Part shown: in pieces, positions 1-6,498 of the stretch
Numbering within the stretch: position 1 is the first letter of the stretch
Layout: each line of letters begins with the position of its first letter
DNA from: Planctomycetaceae bacterium
GTDB taxonomy: Bacteria; Planctomycetota; Planctomycetia; Pirellulales; Pirellulaceae
DNA: 7,853 nt
NCBI GenBank assembly: GCA_024642765.1
Contig: JAHEAM010000164.1
Span: forward strand, 1 to 7,853
Reading direction: 5' to 3'
The notes under the pieces: generated by a model
Databases searched by the model: none
What the model was told of the DNA's origin: nothing
The model's input: only the letters and a program-made list of their open reading frames with translations
Translations under genes and position numbers: made by a program

Positions 1-436
1 GATCGCTAGATCGCGAAGAAACCGGTGGTGCTTGGGCGCGTCGGAAGCTCGTTCGATCAAGTCTTCGGTCGAGCCTACCAGCATGTTTAGACTTGAAGAT
101 CACACCGTTGGATTCATTTTTTCGATAGACCTTTTACACGCAATTCGACATTTTCTTGAAAAGCCAGATTTCCACGATATGCTTGACAGGCTCACCAATA
201 ATTTCGCTGCTGAAAGATGCGACGTCGGTGCAAGCGACTGGAGTCCTTTCGTCCACTTCAAATCTTTTTAGGCAATATGTCTCTTGTGTTATTTGCTTCG
301 CACATATTCAAATGTGCAATTACATTCAGGGAACGGGTGTGTGTTGCCCGATGCCGGGTTAATTCAAATGCGCCACCCACGGGTAACGCGTTCGACTTGC
401 ACTCCAATCAATCAAACAGATCTTTTCGGCTGACAA
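1..436. other. Left-edge region without a confident gene
   Basis: No gene can be assigned here with confidence. A plus-strand frame is open from base 2 to a TAG at 269-271 and reads like the C-terminal end of a protein (it contains SIDLLHAIRHFLEKPDFHDM). On the minus strand a different frame from about base 308 is also protein-like (EIIGEPVKHIVEIWLFKKM), but a TAA at about 139 interrupts it and its reading resumes beyond that stop to base 1. A third possibility is a short minus-strand N-terminus starting at an ATG at 84-82 (MLVGSTEDLIERASD) and running off the window. These frames cannot all be coding. The picture fits either a gene end cut by the window or a decayed, possibly repeated, coding segment. 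Bases 272-436 contain only the dyad at 300-317 and no convincing -35/-10 pair. Confidence 0.3.
300..317. promoter_or_regulatory. 6-bp inverted repeat, possible operator
   Basis: GCACAT and ATGTGC face each other across the 6-base spacer ATTCAA, a perfect dyad of two 6-bp arms. It lies about 120 bases upstream of the membrane-protein start, in DNA with no convincing gene. That position and size would suit a dimeric repressor site, but a dyad this short can occur by chance and no clear promoter overlaps it. Confidence 0.22.
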
Positions 437-1300
437 TTGACCCAAACCCGATTCAATCGACCTGAGTATTCACTTGCTGTCGCAGGATTCTTGTTAATAG
501 CATCTGGGTTGTTCCATGTAGTCGTTTGGGTAGGGCAGGGCGGCAACTGGGAGGGGCCTGTTTCTTGGAGGAAACCGATCTTGTTTGGTTTCTCTGGCGG
601 TTTGACACTTTTGTCGATGGCCTGGATCTACCCCCGGCTAGAACCTCGCCGGTGGGACTGGTTGCTTTGCGGAGCATCCGCAGCCGCGATGTTGGCGGAA
701 GTTGTATTGATCACGACGCAACAATGGCGCGGGCATGCATCACATTTCAACCTTTCAACTCCTTTCGATTCCGTTGTCGGCCACTGGATGACCGTCCTGA
801 TTTGTATTGTCACTCTCGCGATTTTCGATTTCACATGGCGAAGCTTTTGTCAATTTAACGGACTGGTCGACTTGCGCCGTGCCGTGCAAGGCGGTTTGCT
901 GTTTCTTGTTGTTTCTTGTTTGATTGGATTTGTGATTCTGTTCTACGGAGAGCAACGAGTTCGGCTGGGACTGAATCCTTCGACGTTCGGTGGTTCTGGA
1001 GTGACAAAGTTTCCGCATGGCGTGGCGATCCATGCAATACAGTTCCTGCCTTGTTTGACCTGGTTGCTGAAGCGAATTGGAGTCGCCGGATCGATTCGCT
1101 ATCGATTGGTTTGTCAAAGCATCGCTTCGATAATGGCATTTTTGTTATTTGGCGCGATTCAAACCTTAAGTGGACTCGACCGTTTTGATGTTAGATACGC
1201 AGGAGTGTCCGTGTTGATCATCGCCTTGTTGCTGGCCTTACCCACAACGTTTCAATTGTTTCTGGGCGGTTGGCGAACGTTGCGCCGAATTGGTGACTAA
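437..1300 (+). CDS. Polytopic membrane protein of an unnamed conserved family
   Basis: This is an integral membrane protein of 287 residues with about eight hydrophobic segments, near residues 12-33, 46-65, 76-95, 113-134, 149-170, 195-212, 223-245 and 253-276. The loop after helix 1 carries GPVSWRKP (residues 40-47). The loop after helix 3 carries QQWRG (95-99), SHFN (102-105) and TPFD (108-111). A further loop has PHG (193-195) and His199. These polar blocks look like family signatures, and I recall similar uncharacterised membrane proteins from Planctomycetes and Acidobacteria; no function is known to me. The start is TTG at 437, because an in-frame TGA lies at 431-433 and the first ATG would remove helix 1. 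No Shine-Dalgarno sequence precedes it. It stands alone on its strand and converges with the minus-strand block. His, Arg and Asp in the loops could suggest a cofactor or ion site, but that is speculation. Confidence 0.8.
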   Translation: MTQTRFNRPEYSLAVAGFLLIASGLFHVVVWVGQGGNWEGPVSWRKPILFGFSGGLTLLSMAWIYPRLEPRRWDWLLCGASAAAMLAEVVLITTQQWRGHASHFNLSTPFDSVVGHWMTVLICIVTLAIFDFTWRSFCQFNGLVDLRRAVQGGLLFLVVSCLIGFVILFYGEQRVRLGLNPSTFGGSGVTKFPHGVAIHAIQFLPCLTWLLKRIGVAGSIRYRLVCQSIASIMAFLLFGAIQTLSGLDRFDVRYAGVSVLIIALLLALPTTFQLFLGGWRTLRRIGD

Positions 1301-1351
1301 TTGTATGAGGCCGAAATGAGAATGACTATCGCCTTCCCCTTATCGAACTTT

Positions 1352-1383
1352 TAGGATCTGCTATCCGAGTCCTACTATTTTTT
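1352..1383 (+). terminator. Candidate intrinsic terminator of the membrane-protein gene
   Basis: TAGGA (1352-1356) can pair with TCCTA (1370-1374), or alternatively GGAT (1354-1357) with ATCC (1363-1366). A run of six T follows at 1378-1383. It sits about 50 bases after the stop codon of the plus-strand gene. The stem is short, so this is a weak but well-placed candidate. On the opposite strand there is no T-run. Confidence 0.4.
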
Positions 1384-1399
1384 AACGATTCTTTAACGA
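1381..1399 (+). repeat. Direct repeat TTTAACGA x2 with 11-bp phase
   Basis: TTTAACGA occurs at 1381-1388 and again at 1392-1399, so the copies are phased at 11 bp, about one helical turn. The core TTAACG-N5-TTAACG resembles in layout the Pho-box direct repeats bound by PhoB/PhoP-type response regulators. However, it lies downstream of both flanking genes, with no convincing gene after it, so a regulatory role is doubtful. The first copy overlaps the T-run of the candidate terminator. Confidence 0.35.
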
Positions 1400-1642
1400 A
1401 ATGTTCTTCAATTTAAACGGAAAGTTGGAGTGTTTCCGGTGTGGTTTGATGGTAGCGAATACGGCTTTTACCGTTTTAACTGCGAGGATTGGTCCAAATG
1501 TTGCTTTGATTTTTCGTGGAGCAACAAGTTTTTCACTTTCACACAGAACTTTGCAGCGAATATCATTGCTCGAGTTTTTTCGATATTTCTTTGTTGCGGT
1601 CGTTCGATTTCTTTCCTTGGGCGGAACCCAACTTCCAGTAAT

Positions 1643-1658
1643 CGCGGAGAGCGCGGAG
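1643..1658 (+). repeat. Two CGCGGAG units 9 bp apart
   Basis: CGCGGAG is found at 1643-1649 and 1652-1658, separated by AG. This short purine-rich tandem resembles degenerate 'gcggagagcgcggag' tracts that I recall as common intergenic repeats in several environmental phyla. It marks the right boundary of the multi-frame-open stretch and may be one end of a dispersed element. Confidence 0.35.
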
Positions 1659-1704
1659 TGGATCAAGTAACGGGTTTTGGCGTTTGTGTAAAACGTCGAT
1701 GGAA

Positions 1705-3642
1705 TCAAGCGTGGCGGATGAATTGGGAGGCGTAACTGCGGACTTCTTTGCCGTTTAGTACATGGACCATTCGCAGTTGCTGGATCGTGGAGTCGCTGAA
1801 ACGCGAAAGGGGCAAATGCACCCAGGCCTTGCCGTAATGTTTGGCCAGGCGTTTCCAAGCAATGCCTGGTGGTCCGGAACTGACCAGTGCAATGTGTTTA
1901 CAGCGACTGTGAAGGCAGGCAGCTGCCAGAAGGCGTTCCTCGAGTGTTTCTGTGAAGTCCAGTCGCGGATCGTTCCAAATGTCAGGAATCGCGATTGGCG
2001 GAAAAACAAACATCGCGCCCCCGTAAGTCGCCATGCAAATGCCAGGACCAACCGGTTCATCTTCGAAGTTCGATGCGTAGAACGCGAGAGTAGATTCCTC
2101 TTTGTGTTCAGCAAACCAAGTTGTGCGCCAGGGATAGTCGCGGGGGTCAGCCGGCGAATCGAATAACATGACCGCCGCATCCAGCTTTCCCTTGTTGGGC
2201 GGAAGAACTTTGACGTAGATCTCACCGGTATGCCAATTTCGCAACGTGTCACGAATATCGATACCGTCTTTGATACTCGAAGTAAACTTTTCAGTGCGCG
2301 CAAAGTCCGCGCCCATTACCTCCCGTGCACGATCGAAAACAGTTTGCCGAAAGTGTTCGATTTTTTCGTCTTCAGGCGGCCAACTGCATTGTGAGTAAGG
2401 GTTCCATTGTTGCTTCCACTTTTGTTGGTCTTCGCGTGTTGGCCGCGGCGTCAACTCCAGATTCGACCAAACGAGCGGCGGGCCTGGCAATCGAGAACTT
2501 GTTTCACAAATGCCCAACGACTCAGCGAAAATTTGATGGATTCCAAGTTGAGCACGTTCGTGTTTTGAATCGACCTCCATGCCAAAATCTTTTGCTGTTT
2601 CTAAGACGTGGATTGCGAAACCATCGCCTGCAATTTGTTTGGCAGCGGTAACGATCGTCACAAGTTGCGGAGTAAAAAAACGTTCGATTAGAGTTAGGTT
2701 TCGGATGTATTGCAGGCATTGACCGAGAATTTTTGGGGTGATGCGCCGAGCACGATTTTTGTATTCCAGTACGTAGCGTCCGCGCGCCGTCATCAGCAAT
2801 TGTTTCACTCCATCGATTGCCAATGCGGAATCGTCGGCCAAAGTAGCGCGGGCCTGTTCGTACAATCCTGTGATAAAGGGTATTTCACCGAACAGGAAAT
2901 AAAGCGAGTTTTGTTCAACGGAATAGACTCGCGTCTCGTCGACTTGTTCGTGCTCAGGACAGGTCAATTCGGGATTCAAAAAGGCTTGGCGAACGAACGG
3001 CCAATCCAAAAGGCTCGGCACATAGGCAATATTGCGGAAGTCAATCGATAATTGTCGCAGTTGCCAAGCCATATAGCGAATGCGATCTTGCCATTGTCGA
3101 TTTTCGCCGGCCGACAAAAAGGGCAATACCGCAGCTGCGTATTGCTCAAGTGAAACTTTCTTGAGCGCATAGGCATCAGGTAGAGTGCGAGTCAATGGTT
3201 CGAACGAGTCGGTTTCGAGGTCAACGAAACGGATGGGGATGTGTTCTTCGATCGCAACGCGAATCGCGGCGATTACCGGTTGGCAGGGATCGATCGGAAC
3301 GTATGTCGCGTTCCCTTCGACTGGACTGGGGTAATCGGAATCATCTTCGTCGCCAGCGTTTTCCCATTCGTTCGAATTGCCCAACAGCGATCGCTGTACG
3401 ACGATTGAAGGTTGTGGTAGTTGCAAAACGGCTTGTGTGACTAGCGTCTGAAATGATTTCGGAAGCGGAACGGCGAGACAGTCGGGGGTCATCCGCAAAA
3501 TTTGTCGACGAATCTCCCAGGCAAAATCTCCGCTTCCATGCACGACTGGCAGCGCCGTGATGTGAGGTCCTATCTCCAACAATTTTGAGCGCACCATGGC
3601 ATTGCCAACATAGTTATGAATTGATTTCCCGCCGAGACCCAT
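1705..3642 (-). CDS. MoxR-partner protein, DUF5682/TraB-like N-terminal half
   Basis: A 645-residue cytosolic protein with no signal peptide or membrane segment. Its first ~170 residues resemble the start of DUF5682 proteins (related to the TraB/EreA/ChaN fold): HGSG at 35-38 sits where that family has HHGPG, followed by a helix, a strand 'DCLAVPLP', and later IPIRFVDLE (135-143). An acidic insert (92-103) interrupts this part. Residues ~245-340 look helical. The last ~175 residues form a separate mixed domain with IYVKVLPP (475-482), YPWRTTW and SSGPPG (588-593), which I do not recognise. The gene lies 39 bases after the MoxR stop, so the two are almost certainly cotranscribed. The start is uncertain: ATG at 3642 is chosen; TTG at 3657 would add five residues and ATG at 3597 would give a shorter form. 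None has a good Shine-Dalgarno sequence. DUF5682 genes are known to neighbour MoxR and vWA genes, which supports the assignment, but homology must be confirmed. Confidence 0.8.
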   Translation of the reverse strand: MGLGGKSIHNYVGNAMVRSKLLEIGPHITALPVVHGSGDFAWEIRRQILRMTPDCLAVPLPKSFQTLVTQAVLQLPQPSIVVQRSLLGNSNEWENAGDEDDSDYPSPVEGNATYVPIDPCQPVIAAIRVAIEEHIPIRFVDLETDSFEPLTRTLPDAYALKKVSLEQYAAAVLPFLSAGENRQWQDRIRYMAWQLRQLSIDFRNIAYVPSLLDWPFVRQAFLNPELTCPEHEQVDETRVYSVEQNSLYFLFGEIPFITGLYEQARATLADDSALAIDGVKQLLMTARGRYVLEYKNRARRITPKILGQCLQYIRNLTLIERFFTPQLVTIVTAAKQIAGDGFAIHVLETAKDFGMEVDSKHERAQLGIHQIFAESLGICETSSRLPGPPLVWSNLELTPRPTREDQQKWKQQWNPYSQCSWPPEDEKIEHFRQTVFDRAREVMGADFARTEKFTSSIKDGIDIRDTLRNWHTGEIYVKVLPPNKGKLDAAVMLFDSPADPRDYPWRTTWFAEHKEESTLAFYASNFEDEPVGPGICMATYGGAMFVFPPIAIPDIWNDPRLDFTETLEERLLAAACLHSRCKHIALVSSGPPGIAWKRLAKHYGKAWVHLPLSRFSDSTIQQLRMVHVLNGKEVRSYASQFIRHA

Positions 3643-3681
3643 TCGGTCTTTACGCAAATAGCCAATGAGATTGGGGGTCGT

Positions 3682-4752
3682 TTAAAACGGAATGTCCCGA
3701 TCGTTGTTAGTGCCGTCGGTGTCATCGTCACCGAACTGATCCAAACCGTCGAAGTCATCAATCTCGTCGTCTTCGTCGTAGTCATCGTCGAAATCGTCAT
3801 CCTCAGACGGTCGCAACAGATCGCCTTGTTGAAAAAAGAAATCTGAGAAGCCCATTGGTAGCGTCTGGCCGCCGAGCGATTGGCTTCGGGTCTGAGCCAT
3901 GCGATCTAGGTCAAGTGCTTCCGCACCTAAACATTGTTCCAATGACTCGCGCCAAGCGGCATCAGTTGCGAGCGGATGTTCTGTTTCCTGGGCGATCCGT
4001 TTGATTGCATAACGCAACAAATTCAACGCATCTCGCGTCGAAAAATCAAGCTTGAGCGAATGCGACTTCTGCAAGAAATCAACTGTCATTTCCAGCATTT
4101 CTGCCGAACAAAACGGCAAATGGTATCGCAAAATGGCCATCTCATTTTCTGAGTTTGGAAAACCCAAACTGAGTGTGGGCTGCAAACGTGAAAGAATGTA
4201 ATCGGGGATTTCAAATGTCGACTCGTCTTGATTCATTGTTACGGCGCAACGAAAGTTCGAGTGGGCCGCAATCGAAATTCCGGCGACGATCGATTCGACA
4301 TAACGTCGATGATCGAGCAATGGCGCGAGCGAGGCCCAGCTTTTTTCGTTCATCCGATTGCCTTCGTCTAAAACACAAACGCCACCGCGGATCATCGCCG
4401 TAACGAGTGGCGAGGCGTGGTAGGCGATGCGGCCGTTGTCGGCCAAGACGGGCGTTACGAGCAAGTCTTCGGGACGCGTGTCGGCAGTGCATTGATAGAT
4501 ATAGAGTTCTTGGTCACGAGCCTTGGCTGCCGCCGTTGCCAAAGCCGTTTTTCCAATGCCAGGGACGCCGACGAGTCGCGGCGTTAAAGGCAGATCACGC
4601 TCATTGACGACCAACCAACACGCCAATATCTGCTTGAGGATTTCCGTTTGCCCGATCCATTCGCTGTTGATCACGTTTGGCTGGCACAACGTCAAATTCA
4701 CACCTTGAATTTCTATTTGTTCCTTGGTGTGTGAAGGCTTTCTATCAGGCAT
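3682..4752 (-). CDS. MoxR-type AAA+ ATPase with acidic C-terminal tail
   Basis: A 356-residue AAA+ ATPase of the MoxR/AAA_5 type, which uses ATP hydrolysis to remodel partner proteins. Walker A is GVPGIGKT (62-69), Walker B ends in VLDE (127-130) followed by G-N-R, sensor 1 is Asn174 in VTMNQ, and the arginine finger is probably Arg189 in ILSRL. A helical lid follows (about 200-255). The C-terminus is unusual: 20 of 30 residues between 317 and 346 are Asp or Glu, probably a disordered tail for binding a basic partner, metal or the next protein. The same frame stays open upstream to a TTG at 4905, but those 51 residues are not protein-like and contain the promoter at 4805-4833, so ATG 4752 is preferred. 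No Shine-Dalgarno sequence is seen. It is the first gene of an operon with the 645-residue protein downstream. No vWA gene, the common MoxR partner, is in the window. Confidence 0.88.
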   Translation of the reverse strand: MPDRKPSHTKEQIEIQGVNLTLCQPNVINSEWIGQTEILKQILACWLVVNERDLPLTPRLVGVPGIGKTALATAAAKARDQELYIYQCTADTRPEDLLVTPVLADNGRIAYHASPLVTAMIRGGVCVLDEGNRMNEKSWASLAPLLDHRRYVESIVAGISIAAHSNFRCAVTMNQDESTFEIPDYILSRLQPTLSLGFPNSENEMAILRYHLPFCSAEMLEMTVDFLQKSHSLKLDFSTRDALNLLRYAIKRIAQETEHPLATDAAWRESLEQCLGAEALDLDRMAQTRSQSLGGQTLPMGFSDFFFQQGDLLRPSEDDDFDDDYDEDDEIDDFDGLDQFGDDDTDGTNNDRDIPF

Positions 4753-4804
4753 GCTCGAACCGTGTATAAAAAAGTAGAGGATTTCCGAAGGCCAGCGTTC
4801 GACA

Positions 4805-4833
4805 ATTCTATACGTTGGCGGGCGGCCTGTCAC
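4805..4833 (-). promoter_or_regulatory. Sigma70-like promoter of the MoxR operon
   Basis: On the minus strand GTGACA (4833-4828) and TAGAAT (4810-4805) are separated by exactly 17 bases, matching the sigma70 consensus at 10 of 12 positions. Transcription would begin near 4797 and leave a leader of about 45 bases before the ATG at 4752. This places the MoxR pair in its own transcription unit, separate from the sulfatase, and argues against translation starting at 4905. The match to consensus is what I see; activity is inferred. Confidence 0.5.
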
Positions 4834-4929
4834 ATGGCCCACAATCACCGACGACTTTTGGCCTCGTGGGGTTGAGCGACTGTTCCAGCTCAGCTTCTGT
4901 GTCAAAGAAGCGGTGGATTCGGACCGTAT

Positions 4930-6381
4930 CTATTTGAAATATTTTTCAACAATCCAAGCAGGTTGCCAATTGTCGCGACTGCGCTTGTGACCGGTCAAGT
5001 CAATTTCAGAGGAGCGTGGCGCATTGGTGGTTAGTTCCAATGAATCGCCAACTGACGCCTGCCAATGCTGCATCTTAGCTGTTAAATCTGCAATTCGCTG
5101 TTGGTGTTCAGGCAATTCGCTGAGGTCCGTGCGTTCGTCTGGATCCAGCTGTAAATCGAATAGTTGTTTGCGATTGAAGGGCGGGTAAACGATCAGTTTC
5201 CAGCGTTCGTCGCGAAAGGCTCGCATCAACTTGGAATAAGCGAATCCCATTTCGCTTCGAACACTGGCGTTCGCGTCGGCCAAAATGGGTTTCAGGCTCT
5301 TGCCATCAAGCGATTCCTGTGAATCAACATTTGTTAATTCCAAAAGGGTTGGGCCAACGTCGAGAAGATAAGTCATCGAGTTCGTCGTTTGGCCAGGTCG
5401 AATTCCAGGGCCAGCAAATATAAGTGGGCACCGGATTGAATGCTCATACATACTTTGTTTTCCAAGCAATCCGTGACTGCCAAGTGCCAACCCGTGATCA
5501 GCCGCATAAACAATGATCGTGTTATCACTCAACTTGAGGTCATCGAGCGTCTTGAGAACCTTGCCCAATTGTTCGTCCAAGTGCGTGATCATTCCATAAT
5601 ATTCGGCCAGTTGTTGCTGTACGACCTTTTCATCACGCGGCCAGGCCGCCAGTTGCTCGTCGCGCAAAACCAGTTCGCCATTGTTGAATGGGTGTTGCGG
5701 TAAAAAGTTGTGGGGGAGGGGAGGGAGTGCGTTGTAGTAATGGTTGCGATAGGATTCTGGAGGTTGGCGTGGGTCGTGAGGAGCGGTAAAACAGAGTGCC
5801 GCATAAAACGGTCGTTGACGATCACGTTCGTGCAAGAAGTCGATTATTGCTCCGGTAAACAACTCGCTGGAAAAGGACTTGTTCGGCGGGTTTTTCTCAA
5901 GTCTTTGATTGGTCAACGTATGAGTAGTGACGTTCGTGTGATCGCACATCCCGCCGAGGAACACGTGCTTGCCCGATTCGAATGATCGCAGACATGATTC
6001 ATTTCCGTTATGCCACTTGCCGGTCAAAAAGGTCTGATAGCCAGCATCACGAAAAATTTCAGGAAAGGTCCGCACATTTTTCAAGTCGTCGGGCGAGTGT
6101 GTCCAGGCCCGACCAGAATTGACCATAGCTCGACTTGCAATGCAGACTGCTCCATTCGAGCCACCAAGGTTGTAGTTGCTGCGAAAACTCATCCCGCGTT
6201 TGGCGAGCGCGTCCAGATTGGGAGTCGTGATATGCTCATTGCCCCAAGCGGCGATGGTGTCTGCACGTTGATCATCTGCAAAAAGAAACAAAATGTTTGG
6301 ACGCTCATCTGCCGCCACCGCATCGCAGACTACCAAACTCAATGTGGCGGCAAAAAATAGCACCAAGATCTTTTGAATCAT
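4930..6381 (-). CDS. Exported formylglycine-dependent sulfatase (S1 type)
   Basis: A 483-residue sulfatase that hydrolyses sulfate esters, most likely from sulfated polysaccharides, in the periplasm or outside the cell. An N-terminal signal peptide ends near AVA-AD (residues 21-25). Metal-binding Asp36-Asp37 follow in NILFLFADDQR. The maturation site is C80-I-A-S-R84, the C-x-A-x-R variant of the usual C-x-P-x-R; Cys80 would be converted to formylglycine, probably by an anaerobic-type or FGE enzyme encoded elsewhere. Further active-site residues visible are GKWH (121-124), PHD (201-203), ADHG (294-297) and K308. Length is normal and the C-terminus has the usual LFDL...DP.E..DL pattern. A GGAG ribosome-binding site at 6392-6389, 7 bases before the ATG, supports the start. 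Substrate and S1 subfamily cannot be told from the sequence. It is bounded by a terminator upstream and a new promoter downstream. Confidence 0.95.
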   Translation of the reverse strand: MIQKILVLFFAATLSLVVCDAVAADERPNILFLFADDQRADTIAAWGNEHITTPNLDALAKRGMSFRSNYNLGGSNGAVCIASRAMVNSGRAWTHSPDDLKNVRTFPEIFRDAGYQTFLTGKWHNGNESCLRSFESGKHVFLGGMCDHTNVTTHTLTNQRLEKNPPNKSFSSELFTGAIIDFLHERDRQRPFYAALCFTAPHDPRQPPESYRNHYYNALPPLPHNFLPQHPFNNGELVLRDEQLAAWPRDEKVVQQQLAEYYGMITHLDEQLGKVLKTLDDLKLSDNTIIVYAADHGLALGSHGLLGKQSMYEHSIRCPLIFAGPGIRPGQTTNSMTYLLDVGPTLLELTNVDSQESLDGKSLKPILADANASVRSEMGFAYSKLMRAFRDERWKLIVYPPFNRKQLFDLQLDPDERTDLSELPEHQQRIADLTAKMQHWQASVGDSLELTTNAPRSSEIDLTGHKRSRDNWQPAWIVEKYFK

Positions 6382-6410
6382 CTGCGTTCTCCGGCAAAAT
6401 GGCAGTTCCT

Positions 6411-6450
6411 AAAACGACACGAGCGTGATCCAAAATGGGTCACGCCGTGT
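6411..6450 (-). terminator. Strong intrinsic terminator after the cupin gene
   Basis: Bases 6417-6431 pair with 6437-6450 in a 14-bp stem, broken only by one bulged base (6422) and one G-U pair, closed by a 5-base loop (6432-6436). On the minus strand the stem is followed by CG and then four T (6414-6411). It ends the cupin transcript about 50 bases after its stop codon. Because only ~30 bases remain before the sulfatase ATG, the hairpin could instead lie in the sulfatase leader and act as an attenuator. Confidence 0.7.
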
Positions 6451-6498
6451 AACAATTATCTTAAGGCACCTTCGATGTCGGAACAATCGCATCCACAA

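Larger units (their letters stand above)
1301..1704. other. Convergent intergenic region, possibly holding a dispersed repeat
   Basis: About 400 bases lie between the ends of two convergent genes. From about 1384 to 1670 the DNA is richer in A/T than its flanks, yet open in several frames at once: two plus-strand frames, and one minus-strand frame running to a stop at 1382. The minus-strand reading would be very Lys/Arg-rich (for example KERNRTTATKKYRKN). None of these has a convincing start or Shine-Dalgarno sequence, and the minus one has no start of its own outside the neighbouring gene except a TTG at about 1669. I therefore do not call a gene. The right part carries the CGCGGAG pair (1643-1658), which resembles the purine-rich tandem motifs that I recall scattered in Planctomycetes and Acidobacteria genomes. 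A decayed or non-autonomous repeat is the best guess. Confidence 0.35.

Noticed and set aside
183..188. TTGACA as -35 of the membrane-protein gene
   Set aside because: No -10 hexamer lies 16-18 bases downstream, and it is 250 bases from the start.
755..1117. 120-residue minus-strand open frame
   Set aside because: Antisense to the membrane-protein gene; composition is that of a shadow frame.
1382..1704. Small basic protein on the minus strand
   Set aside because: Only a TTG near 1669 could start it, without a Shine-Dalgarno sequence; kept as a finding rather than a gene.
1762..2166. 134-residue plus-strand open frame
   Set aside because: Antisense to the MoxR-partner gene with no domain or ribosome-binding site.
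1755..2303. 182-residue minus-strand open frame
   Set aside because: It lies in another frame entirely inside the MoxR-partner gene and is Arg/Ser-rich, as shadow frames are.
4753..4905. TTG start for MoxR at 4905
   Set aside because: The extra 51 residues are not protein-like, lie between genes and contain a near-consensus promoter; ATG 4752 gives a normal MoxR length.
6325..6330. Lipobox at LVVC in the sulfatase signal peptide
   Set aside because: Val rather than Gly/Ala/Ser precedes Cys19, and a good signal peptidase I site AVA-AD follows.
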